This document shows, piece by piece, positions 1-5,818 of a stretch of 11,281 bases of DNA. Position numbers and translations under genes: made by a program. The notes under the pieces are model-generated. The model did not search any database. It saw only the letters and a list, made by a program, of their open reading frames with translations, and was not told the DNA's origin. The stretch comes from Candidatus Campbelliibacteriota bacterium (lineage in GTDB: Bacteria; Patescibacteriota; Minisyncoccia; UBA9983). The stretch's first letter is position 1. Each line of letters opens with the position of its first letter. The stretch is from the NCBI GenBank assembly GCA_003231675.1, contig QIJB01000070.1, forward strand, positions 1-11,281. The letters are read 5' to 3'.

Positions 1-279
1 GGCGTCGTGCAAGGCGCCGAGGCCATGGGGCATCGCGTCACTATACAGGAAGATGCCCAAGCAGAGAGGGAGGCGATGGCTGCCGTCGCCCAGAGCGTCA
101 CCGCAGAGGCCGAGACCTTTGCGGAAAAGACCGCCCGGAAAGAGGCGGAATTACTGAGGAAGGCGGCCGCCCTCAGAAGAGAGGCCGCAGAGGTGGAGGC
201 ATCAGCCGTCGCTGTGGCGACAGCCTCCAAGGAAAGAATAGAAAAGGTAAACGAGGTCCAGAAGGCATTCAGCTTCTGA
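1..279 (+). CDS. Ala/Glu-rich coiled-coil protein, 5'-truncated by the window edge
   Basis: The frame is open from the first base and ends at TGA 277-279, so the true start may lie outside the window; GTG at 7 and ATG at 25 are possible internal starts. The visible part is about 92 residues, almost entirely Ala, Glu, Lys, Arg and Val. Charged and hydrophobic residues are spaced as in a long amphipathic helix or coiled coil (for example EAELLRKAAALRREAAEVEA). No cysteine, catalytic motif or membrane segment is visible. By hand count, the first 240 bases are about 64% G+C, against about 43% in a sample of the L2 gene. Part of this follows from the Ala/Glu codons, but foreign origin is possible. 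A strong terminator follows directly, so it is the last gene of its transcript. I do not recognise the family and assign no function. Confidence 0.6.
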   Translation, partial: GVVQGAEAMGHRVTIQEDAQAEREAMAAVAQSVTAEAETFAEKTARKEAELLRKAAALRREAAEVEASAVAVATASKERIEKVNEVQKAFSF

Positions 280-294
280 TTCCTCCGATTATAT

Positions 295-330
295 CCCCGG
301 AAAGGCGCACCTTTCCGGGGACTTTTGTTT
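295..330 (+). terminator. Rho-independent terminator after the coiled-coil gene
   Basis: A perfect 11-bp stem, CCCCGGAAAGG (295-305) with CCTTTCCGGGG (310-320), closes a four-base loop, CGCA. It is followed by ACTTTTGTTT. It begins 16 bases after the TGA of the coiled-coil gene, so it insulates that gene from the redox gene downstream. Confidence 0.9.
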
Positions 331-336
331 CGAGAA

Positions 337-365
337 TGGAAATTTCAGAAATTTTCTGATAGCAT
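337..365 (+). promoter_or_regulatory. Possible promoter with a palindrome in its spacer
   Basis: TGGAAA (337-342) and TAGCAT (360-365) are 17 bases apart, each matching four of six sigma70-type consensus positions. Transcription would begin around 372, almost at the ATG at 373, giving a leaderless or nearly leaderless message; this fits the lack of a ribosome binding site there. A perfect palindrome, TCAGAAA-T-TTTCTGA (345-359), fills the spacer and could be an operator. The match is weak and AT-rich DNA gives such hits by chance. Confidence 0.3.
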
Positions 366-372
366 ATAACGA

Positions 373-1490
373 ATGATTTTCAGAAGACTTTTTTTTATTT
401 TTTTAACGGCGACGCTTTTTGCGGCTCCCTTTTTTAATTTTTCCTACGCGGCGGAGAAGCCGGTTACCGTAACTCTGTTCCACGGCGAGGAATGCCCTCA
501 TTGCCAAGCGGAGCGCGCCTTTCTCGGCGAGTTGAGTATGAGGTTCGGCATAATAAGAAGAACAGAAAATTATTTTTGGATACGGCGAAAAAACTGGAAA
601 TAAAAAGTTTGGCGGTTCCGCTCACAATCATTGGAGATGAATATATGATCGGTTTTGACAAGCCCGAGAACTCAGGCGAAAAGATAAAACAAATGATTGC
701 CAATCTGGACGGAGAAAGTTCAAAGGCGGTTCAAAAAGAGGAAAAGGTTAAAATTCCGCTATTCGGAGAGGTTGGCGTGAAAAGCCTTTCCCTACCGGTT
801 CTATCCGTTGTTTTAGGGACTTTGGACGGCTTCAATCCGTGCTCAATGTGGGCGTTGCTTGTCCTTTTGACGATTGTAATCGCCACCGGTTCCCGGAAAA
901 AAGTGTGGCTGGTGGGAGGAGTGTTTATCCTCACTTCCGCCGTTTCGTATTTTCTTTTTATGGCGGCGTGGCTGAACGCTTTCATATTCATCGGATATTT
1001 TTCTTTCGTTCAGTTTGCCATCGGTTTGGTGGCGATAATTGCCGGAGCCGTTTCCATAAGAGAATTTTACAAATTCAAACCGAATGTTTGCGAAGTTTCC
1101 ACACCCGAACAGAAGAAAAAATTAAGCGAAAGAATCAAAAGAGTCCTGCGTTCCGCTTCTTTGCCGATGATGCTCCTGGGTGTGGTGGCAATCGCCTTCT
1201 CCGTCAACCTTATTGAGCTTTTGTGCTCCCTCGGGATTCCGGTTATTTTCACAAAAACACTCACGATGTATCACTTGGCGTCTTGGAAATATTACGGATA
1301 TATCGGTCTTTACGATTTTTTCTATATGCTGGACGATATCATCGTTGTCGCAATAGCGGGATTTTCAATGAAGTTTTTTCTTTTCAACAGCGGATATTCT
1401 CGTTGGTCGCGTTTGGTCGCCGGAATTTTGATGCTTGTTTTGGGCGCCATTTTTCTTCTTAAACCAGAGTTGTTAATGTTCGGTTCCTAA
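373..1490 (+). pseudogene. Thioredoxin-like / DsbD-CcdA-type membrane thiol-disulfide transporter, frame broken near 531
   Basis: The N-terminal part starts at ATG 373 with a signal peptide (basic MIFRR, hydrophobic core, YAA-like end). It continues into a thioredoxin/glutaredoxin first strand and a CPHC redox motif (bases 493-504). The rest of the fold (VEYEVRHN, then VPLTIIGDEYMIGFD with its cis-Pro-type VP) is in another frame, from about 531 to TAA 1488-1490. That frame then carries about six membrane helices. A cysteine in GFNPC (codon 840-842) and another in ELLCSLG (codon 1224-1226) sit like the paired membrane cysteines of DsbD/CcdA. An intact version would pass electrons across the membrane to the external thioredoxin domain. 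Joining the frames leaves FLGE directly before VEYEV, so the helix-strand loop looks about ten residues short. An out-of-frame deletion of 3n+1 bases (about 28-31) fits; an assembly error is the alternative. The downstream ATG at 492 is in frame but cuts through the fold, so it is unlikely to be a real start. Confidence 0.75.
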
Positions 1491-1548
1491 TCCTTTCCGT
1501 CGTTTTCCGGCACAGCCGGCCTTTAGGCGCTAAGCAATGGAGCTGTGA

Positions 1549-1577
1549 TTGACTTATTTGATGCTATTTGTTAGCAT
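1549..1577 (+). promoter_or_regulatory. Promoter of the ribosomal protein operon, with inverted repeat on the -10
   Basis: TTGACT (1549-1554), 17 bases, then TAGCAT (1572-1577) match the -35 and -10 consensus at five and four of six positions. The predicted start near 1584 leaves a leader of about 30 bases before L23. The -10 is one arm of a perfect inverted repeat, ATGCTA (1561-1566) and TAGCAT (1572-1577), with a five-base gap. It could be an operator or an early hairpin. AGAGGG (1595-1600) is a weak, distant Shine-Dalgarno candidate for the L23 start. Confidence 0.55.
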
Positions 1578-1614
1578 ACAAACTGTACCCGAGAAGAGGG
1601 TGTTTTAATTTGTT

Positions 1615-2037
1615 ATGGCTTTATCCGATATTTTTAAAAAGAAAAAGGAAGGGGCTCGTTTTGAAAGAAATCTGAAAGAAAAAGAAGAAGTAAAAAAAGA
1701 ATCTGCCAAAGAACCAGCTCCCTCCAAGGAAGAAAAGAAGCCCAAAAGCGCGGTAAAAAAATCCGCTTTTTCTTCGGCTGTTTTGATTGCCCCGCATGTC
1801 ACGGAAAAGGCCACTGCGTTGGGTGGACAAGCGGCTTACATTTTTAAAGTGAGAAAAAAGGCGAACAAACCGATGGTAACCAGAGCTATAAAAGAAGCTT
1901 ATGGCATTTACCCGAGGAAGGTCGCGATTGTGAATTCCCCTACGAAGAGAAGGTTTGTGAGAGGAAAACGAGGGGTAAAGTCCGGTTTTAAGAAAGCGAT
2001 AGTTTATTTGAAAAAAGGAGATAAGATAGAGGTATAA
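1615..2037 (+). CDS. rplW: 50S ribosomal protein L23 (uL23) with Lys/Glu-rich N-terminal extension
   Basis: L23 binds 23S rRNA domain III at the tunnel exit and helps dock trigger factor and SRP. The conserved core begins around residue 56 with LIAPHVTEKA. It continues through YIFKVRKKANKPMVTRAIKEAY and the basic loop region, and ends in KKAIVYLKKGDKIEV. The 140 residues exceed the usual 95-100 because about 50 highly charged residues rich in Lys and Glu precede the core. The ATG at 1615 opens the frame shortly after a promoter and the extension keeps the coding frame, so I keep this start; an internal start without the extension cannot be excluded. L23 is normally preceded by S10-L3-L4, but here it is the first ribosomal gene. 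Its TAA shares one base with the ATG of L2 (TAATG), which implies translational coupling. Confidence 0.93.
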   Translation: MALSDIFKKKKEGARFERNLKEKEEVKKESAKEPAPSKEEKKPKSAVKKSAFSSAVLIAPHVTEKATALGGQAAYIFKVRKKANKPMVTRAIKEAYGIYPRKVAIVNSPTKRRFVRGKRGVKSGFKKAIVYLKKGDKIEV

Positions 2038-2873
2038 TGAAAACATACAAACCGACAACACCGTCAAGAAGGCATATGACCGGAATAAATTACCGGGAAG
2101 TTTTGACTGCCTCAAAACCGCAGAAAAATTTGACGAAAGGCTTTAAAAGAGCAAAAGGGAGGAATTCAGCCGGAAGAATAACCGTCCGCCATAAAGGTGG
2201 CGGATCTAAAAGGCTTTACAGGGACATTGATTTTAATTATGGAAAAAATGATATTCCGGCGGTTGTAAAGACGATAGAATATGATCCGAACAGGTCGGGT
2301 TTTATCGCCTTGATTGCTTACGCGGATGGAGAAAAGAGGTATATTCTCGCTCCGGCGCAGATTAAACCGGGAGATAAAATAATCGCTTCTGAAAAGGCGG
2401 AGATTAAGCCGGGGAACAGGCTTCCTCTGGAAAAAATGCCTGTTGGAACGTTTGTTTACAATATTGAATTGAAACCGGGATCGGGGGCAAAGCTTGGAAG
2501 GTCAGCCGGAAATTACGCCGAAGTAATTGCCCATGACAAGCAGTATGCCATGATTAAGCTCCCTTCCGGAGAAGTGAGAAAAATTCCCGAAAAAGCGTGG
2601 GCGAGTATCGGGCAGGTTTCCAACAGTGAGCACCGATTGGTGGTGATAGGAAAGGCCGGTCGTTCAAGATGGATGGGCATCAGACCGACGGTTCGCGGCT
2701 CCGCCATGAATCCGGTTGACCACCCATTTGGAGGAGGGGAAGGAAGAGCCGGAGCTGGAATGAGAAGGCCGAAAAACAAATGGGGGAAAGGGGTAAGGGG
2801 AGTGAAAACGAGAAAAAGCAAGAAATATTCCAACATTTTTATTATAAGCAGGAGAAAGAAAAAGAAACGATAA
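2037..2873 (+). CDS. rplB: 50S ribosomal protein L2 (uL2)
   Basis: L2 is a primary 23S rRNA binder needed for subunit joining and for the peptidyl transferase centre. The 278 residues match normal length. Recognisable segments are YKPTTPSRRHMTG at the N-terminus, GRITVRHKGGGSKRLYR (47-63), EYDPNRSGFIALIAYADGEKRYI (81-103), AEIKPGNRLPLEKMPVGT (121-138), GKAGRSRWMGIRPTVRGSAMNPVDHP (205-230) and a very basic tail. The functionally important His229 is present. The next conserved His, in HPHGGGEG (His231 in E. coli numbering), is Phe here (codon TTT; HPFGGGEG). Its start overlaps the L23 stop by one base; AGAGG (2028-2032) and AAGGAG (2015-2020) are imperfectly spaced ribosome binding site candidates. 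Confidence 0.97.
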   Translation: MKTYKPTTPSRRHMTGINYREVLTASKPQKNLTKGFKRAKGRNSAGRITVRHKGGGSKRLYRDIDFNYGKNDIPAVVKTIEYDPNRSGFIALIAYADGEKRYILAPAQIKPGDKIIASEKAEIKPGNRLPLEKMPVGTFVYNIELKPGSGAKLGRSAGNYAEVIAHDKQYAMIKLPSGEVRKIPEKAWASIGQVSNSEHRLVVIGKAGRSRWMGIRPTVRGSAMNPVDHPFGGGEGRAGAGMRRPKNKWGKGVRGVKTRKSKKYSNIFIISRRKKKKR

Positions 2874-2877
2874 TTTT

Positions 2878-3204
2878 ATGGCAAGATCAATTAAAAAAGG
2901 TCCCTATGTGGATGAAAAATTATTGAAGAAAATAAACGCCGTGAATCCGGATGACGGCGCGGTTATTAAGACTTGGGCAAGACGCTCCCAGATATCCCCG
3001 GAAATGGTTGATTACACTTTTGGCGTGCATAACGGAAAAGATTTTATTCCCGTTAGGGTTACGGAAGACATGGTCGGACATCGTTTGGGCGAGTTCAGTC
3101 CAACAAGGAAATTTATTAAGCACGGAGGAAAGATGCAAAAAGAATTGGAGCAGAAGAAGAAGGATGCTGAAATAGCGTCCGCTAAAGCGGCTAAGACAGT
3201 ATAA
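2878..3204 (+). CDS. rpsS: 30S ribosomal protein S19 (uS19)
   Basis: S19 sits in the head of the small subunit with S13, near the A-site tRNA. The N-terminus MARSIKKGPYVDEKLLKKI is diagnostic. The core continues through IKTWARRSQISPEMV, the NGKDFIPVRVTEDMVGHRLGEFSPTRKF block and the HGGK region. The 108 residues exceed the usual 90 or so because of a charged Lys/Glu/Ala tail after residue 86. The gene starts four bases after the L2 stop with no clear Shine-Dalgarno motif, so it is probably translated by coupling or from an unstructured AT-rich start. Confidence 0.97.
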   Translation: MARSIKKGPYVDEKLLKKINAVNPDDGAVIKTWARRSQISPEMVDYTFGVHNGKDFIPVRVTEDMVGHRLGEFSPTRKFIKHGGKMQKELEQKKKDAEIASAKAAKTV

Positions 3205-3208
3205 TAAT

Positions 3209-3568
3209 ATGGCAAAGATAACGGCAAAATTGAATTATTATCATTTAAGTCCACGCAAGGTTCGCCTTGTGGCGGATTTAATCAGAGGTAAAGAGGTTAA
3301 TGACGCTCTTGCCCATCTTAAATTTGCCGCGAAAAGATCGGCGCCGGTTATGGAAAAACTGCTGAAATCGGCGATAAGCAACGCCAAGAACAATAATAAA
3401 ATAGACATTGACAGCGCAATTTTGTATATTAAAGAAATCAGAGTTGATGAGGGCCCGGCTTATAAGAGATGGAGACCGGTTTGGAGGAGGATGGCGCATC
3501 CTTACAAGAAAAGAACTTCTCACATTAACATTGTTTTGGAGGAGAAAAAAGAAGAGGCGAAAAAATAA
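3209..3568 (+). CDS. rplV: 50S ribosomal protein L22 (uL22)
   Basis: L22 contacts all 23S rRNA domains and its beta-hairpin lines the exit tunnel. Signature segments are LNYYHLSPRKVRLVADLIRG (8-27), ALAHLKFAAKRSAPVMEKLLKSAISNAKNN (33-62), IKEIRVDEGPAYKRWRP (73-89) and the hairpin MAHPYKKRTSHINIVLEEK. At 119 residues it is a normal length with a short lysine-rich tail. It begins four bases after the S19 stop with no evident ribosome binding site. Confidence 0.97.
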   Translation: MAKITAKLNYYHLSPRKVRLVADLIRGKEVNDALAHLKFAAKRSAPVMEKLLKSAISNAKNNNKIDIDSAILYIKEIRVDEGPAYKRWRPVWRRMAHPYKKRTSHINIVLEEKKEEAKK

Positions 3569-3578
3569 ATTTAAAATT

Positions 3579-4229
3579 ATGAGTAAAACAGTTCATCCAT
3601 ATGCATTCAGAATAGGAGTCATTCGCGGCTGGAAATCGCGATGGTTCAACCTGCGTAAATACAGGTTTTTCTTGAAGATGGATATTTTGATAAGAGAGTG
3701 GCTTGAAAAGAAATTAAGGGGAATGTATGTTGAATCAATTGAAATAGAGAGATCTCCCAACAGGATGAATGTCATAGTAAAAACATCAAGACCCGGTTTG
3801 GTGATAGGGAGAAAGGGAGAAGGTTCAGAAAAATTAAAAAATGAGATTCGGAAAAAGATAGCCAAAATGGGGTTGGAAATTCCTAGAGAAATTAATTTGA
3901 ATGTTGAGGAAGTCCGTTTCCCTGAAACGCGCGCCAAAATAGTGGCTCAAATGGTGGCTGAAAATCTTGAAAAAAGATTCCCCTTCAGGAGGGTGATGAA
4001 ACAGACTATTGAGAAAGTGATAGCCAATAAAGATGTGAAAGGGGTAAAGATAGCTTTGGCGGGGCGATTGGGTGGCGCGGAAATGAGCAGAAGGGAATGG
4101 CTAAAGAGAGGTCGCATACCTTTGCAGACATTGAGGGCCGATGTTGATTTTGCCTCAGAGAGGGCGCATTTGCCCTACGGGCACTTAGGCATAAAGGTTT
4201 GGATTTATAGGGGAGAAATATTAGAATAA
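3579..4229 (+). CDS. rpsC: 30S ribosomal protein S3 (uS3)
   Basis: S3 forms part of the mRNA entry channel with S4 and S5 and contributes to ribosomal helicase activity. The start at 3579 gives MSKTVHPYAFRIGVIRGWKSRW, the normal S3 beginning. The frame is open further upstream, but that stretch lies inside L22 and has no S3 similarity. The KH domain is visible around residues 60-95 with its GxxG loop in LVIGRKGEGSEKL. The C-terminal domain holds GVKIALAGRLGGAEMSRREW and ADVDFASERAHLPYGHLGIKVWIYRGE. The 216 residues are complete and near the family length. The gap to L22 is ten bases. Confidence 0.97.
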   Translation: MSKTVHPYAFRIGVIRGWKSRWFNLRKYRFFLKMDILIREWLEKKLRGMYVESIEIERSPNRMNVIVKTSRPGLVIGRKGEGSEKLKNEIRKKIAKMGLEIPREINLNVEEVRFPETRAKIVAQMVAENLEKRFPFRRVMKQTIEKVIANKDVKGVKIALAGRLGGAEMSRREWLKRGRIPLQTLRADVDFASERAHLPYGHLGIKVWIYRGEILE

Positions 4230-4230
4230 A

Positions 4231-4653
4231 ATGGCGTTATTTCCAAAAAAAGTAAAATTCAGAAAATGGCAGAGAGGGAGGATAAATCCCAAAAAGAAAC
4301 AGATTGCGACAAGAGGAGCGAGGATTGTTTTTGGTTCTTACGGGCTGAAAGCGGAAGAACCAAAATGGATAAAATCCAACCAAATTGAAGCGGCGCGGCG
4401 CGCAATGAGCCGCTTTGTTCAGAAAAACGGAAAAATTTGGATAAGAATTTTTCCGGACAAGCCGATAACCGCCAAGGCTGCCGAGGTTGGGATGGGTAAA
4501 GGGAAAGGAGATTTAATTGGTTATGTCGCGCCGGTAAAGACGGGAACAATTATTTTTGAAATTGACGGAGTTAATTGGGAAACAGCGCGGGAGGCTTTGC
4601 GCAAGGCCGGAGCAAAATTGCCTTTAAAAACAAAGATAATTACAAGAGCATAA
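4231..4653 (+). CDS. rplP: 50S ribosomal protein L16 (uL16)
   Basis: L16 organises the A-site tRNA binding region next to the peptidyl transferase centre. Diagnostic segments are MALFPKKVKFRKWQRGR, FGSYGLKAEEPKWIKSNQIEAARRAMSRF, GKIWIRIFPDKPITAKAAEVGMGKGKG and EALRKAGAKLPLKTKII. The protein has the usual length, 140 residues. The start lies one base after the S3 stop, so coupling is likely. The next gene would normally be L29, but the 89 bases that follow are too short for it and hold a promoter-like sequence. Confidence 0.97.
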   Translation: MALFPKKVKFRKWQRGRINPKKKQIATRGARIVFGSYGLKAEEPKWIKSNQIEAARRAMSRFVQKNGKIWIRIFPDKPITAKAAEVGMGKGKGDLIGYVAPVKTGTIIFEIDGVNWETAREALRKAGAKLPLKTKIITRA

Positions 4654-4694
4654 CGCGAATCAATGAATGATGCCGAAATGCAATAAGTAAAATA

Positions 4695-4722
4695 TTGACA
4701 ACTCGCATCATTTTCATAAGAT
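4695..4722 (+). promoter_or_regulatory. Internal promoter between L16 and S17, at the L29 position
   Basis: A perfect -35, TTGACA (4695-4700), is followed after 16 bases by TAAGAT (4717-4722), a four-of-six -10. The start would fall near 4729, about 14 bases before S17. The gap holds GCATCAT twice (4705-4711, 4733-4739) and its reverse complement ATGATGC once (4667-4673). These could be regulatory, but seven-base repeats in AT-rich DNA are weak evidence. The promoter would let S17-L14-L24 be transcribed apart from the upstream genes. Confidence 0.5.
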
Positions 4723-4742
4723 TAACAAATTAGCATCATATT

Positions 4743-4973
4743 ATGGCAAAGAAATTAAAAGGAAAAGTTGTTTCGGACAAAATGGAGAAAACCGTTGTTG
4801 TTTCGGTGGATAGTTATAAAAAACATCCGAAATACAAAAAATATATCAGCGTGAGCAAGAAATATAAAGTTCATGATGAAAAAAATGAATATAAGGTTGG
4901 AGACAAAGTCTTGATTGAAGAACGTAGACCAATATCAAAGGACAAACATTTTGCGGTCGTGGGGAGATTATAA
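4743..4973 (+). CDS. rpsQ: 30S ribosomal protein S17 (uS17)
   Basis: S17 is an OB-fold protein that binds helix 11 of 16S rRNA early in small-subunit assembly. The order KLKGKVVSDKMEKTVVVSVD, HPKYKKYISVSKKYKVHDE, YKVGDKVLIEERRPISKDKHF is typical and complete at 76 residues. No Shine-Dalgarno motif precedes the ATG, and the upstream stretch is AT-rich and probably unstructured. It follows a likely promoter rather than L29, its usual neighbour. Confidence 0.96.
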   Translation: MAKKLKGKVVSDKMEKTVVVSVDSYKKHPKYKKYISVSKKYKVHDEKNEYKVGDKVLIEERRPISKDKHFAVVGRL

Positions 4974-5030
4974 ATAAAGATTTAAAAGTTTTTATTTTAA
5001 ACGGACTTTCCTGTAAGCGGAAAAAAAAAT

Positions 5031-5402
5031 ATGATTCAAACTCAAACAAAACTAAATGTGGCTGACAATACCGGAGCTAAAATAATTCAGGTTATTAAAG
5101 TTCTCGGAGGAAGCCGAAGGCGTTACGCGCGCATCGGCGATATTATCGTCGTTTCTGTCAAATTGTCGGAGCCAAGAAAGATGGTGAAGAAGAAAGATGT
5201 TCTCCATGCTTTGGTTGTCAGACAGAGACAGTCTTTTAGGAGAAAAGACGGTTCTTATATCCGTTTTGACGAAAATGCCGCCGTTATCATTGACAAGGGA
5301 AAGAAGGAGCCTAAAGGGGGAAGGATTTTCGGTCCAATTCCGAGAGAGATTCAAGAGAGAGGTTATAACAAGATAATTTCATTGGCATCGGAGGTTGTTT
5401 AG
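5031..5402 (+). CDS. rplN: 50S ribosomal protein L14 (uL14)
   Basis: L14 lies at the subunit interface, forms bridge B8 and is the usual docking site of the silencing factor RsfS. The beginning MIQTQTKLNVADNTGAKIIQVIKVLGG is diagnostic. RYARIGDIIVVSVKLSEPR, KKKDVLHALVVRQRQSFRRKDGSYIRFDENAAVII and GGRIFGPIPREIQERGYNKIISLASEVV follow. It has 123 residues, the standard size. The 57-base gap from S17 is the widest inside this sub-block; it is AT-rich and shows nothing convincing beyond an A-run before the start. Confidence 0.97.
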   Translation: MIQTQTKLNVADNTGAKIIQVIKVLGGSRRRYARIGDIIVVSVKLSEPRKMVKKKDVLHALVVRQRQSFRRKDGSYIRFDENAAVIIDKGKKEPKGGRIFGPIPREIQERGYNKIISLASEVV

Positions 5403-5426
5403 AAAAAATAAAGCGACAAAATTTTC

Positions 5427-5732
5427 ATGAAAATAAAAATAGATGACAAAGTAAAAATAATCTCGGGCAAGGATAAAGGGAAGGCGGGAAAAGTCACTCA
5501 TGTTTTCCCAGAAAAGAATAAGATAGTGGTTGAGGGAGTGGGTATTGCCAAAAAACATTCAAAACCGAAAAAACAGGGTCAAAAAGGACAAATTATTCAA
5601 ATGCCGACTCCTCTTGATGCTTCAAATGCCATGTTGGTTTGCTCTTCCTGTTCAAAACCGGTTCGCTCGGGGAAAAAGAAAGTTGGGAAAAAAAATGTTC
5701 GCGTTTGCAAAAAATGCGGAGGCGAACTGTAA
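5427..5732 (+). CDS. rplX: 50S ribosomal protein L24 (uL24) with a four-cysteine zinc-ribbon-like C-terminus
   Basis: L24 is an assembly initiator that binds the 5' region of 23S rRNA. The KOW motif is clear in DDKVKIISGKDKGKAGKVTHVFPEKNKIVVEGV (6-38), followed by KKHSKPKKQGQKGQIIQMPTPLDASNAML. The C-terminal part carries CSSC and, about 20 residues later, CKKC, which could bind zinc. Many bacterial L24 proteins have lost these cysteines. At 101 residues it is complete. L24 is the last ribosomal gene here: a hairpin terminator follows and L5 is absent, although L5 normally comes next. Confidence 0.96.
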   Translation: MKIKIDDKVKIISGKDKGKAGKVTHVFPEKNKIVVEGVGIAKKHSKPKKQGQKGQIIQMPTPLDASNAMLVCSSCSKPVRSGKKKVGKKNVRVCKKCGGEL

Positions 5733-5745
5733 GATAAACCATTGT

Positions 5746-5785
5746 CCAAAAACACGCATCGTCCAACGGCGCGTGTTTTTGGTTT
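5746..5785 (+). terminator. Terminator closing the ribosomal protein operon
   Basis: A perfect 12-bp stem, CCAAAAACACGC (5746-5757) with GCGTGTTTTTGG (5771-5782), has a 13-base loop. The T-run lies mostly within the right arm, with only TTT after it, so termination may be partial. It starts 13 bases after the L24 stop and sits just before a promoter. This marks the end of the ribosomal block. Confidence 0.7.
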
Positions 5786-5810
5786 GGAGAAGATTTGTTT
5801 ATGTTATAAT
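5783..5810 (+). promoter_or_regulatory. Extended -10 promoter of the pilin operon, near-leaderless
   Basis: TATAAT (5805-5810) is a perfect -10, and the preceding TG (5802-5803) with one intervening base makes it an extended -10. The -35 is poor; TTTGGA (5783-5788), 16 bases upstream, matches three of six. The expected start near 5817 is two bases before the ATG at 5819, implying a message with almost no leader. Confidence 0.7.
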
Positions 5811-5818
5811 AGTTTTTA

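Noticed and set aside
588..594. A AAA AAC slippery heptamer, in phase for a -1 shift from the first to the second frame of the redox gene
   Set aside because: A shift here would join the frames, but the second frame already matches the thioredoxin fold about 57 bases earlier (VEYEVRHN onward), and the first frame over that stretch does not. The break is therefore near 531 and the heptamer is probably chance.
492..1490. Independent gene starting at ATG 492
   Set aside because: The start lies inside the CPHC coding region in another frame, and the first dozen residues do not resemble the family. The part from 531 on is the continuation of the gene that begins at 373.
1507..1519. CCGGC-ACA-GCCGG hairpin as a terminator of the redox gene
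   Set aside because: The stem is only five base pairs with a three-base loop, and no T-run follows.
3408..3578. S3 start upstream of 3579
   Set aside because: This open stretch is an out-of-frame reading of L22; the standard S3 N-terminus begins at 3579.
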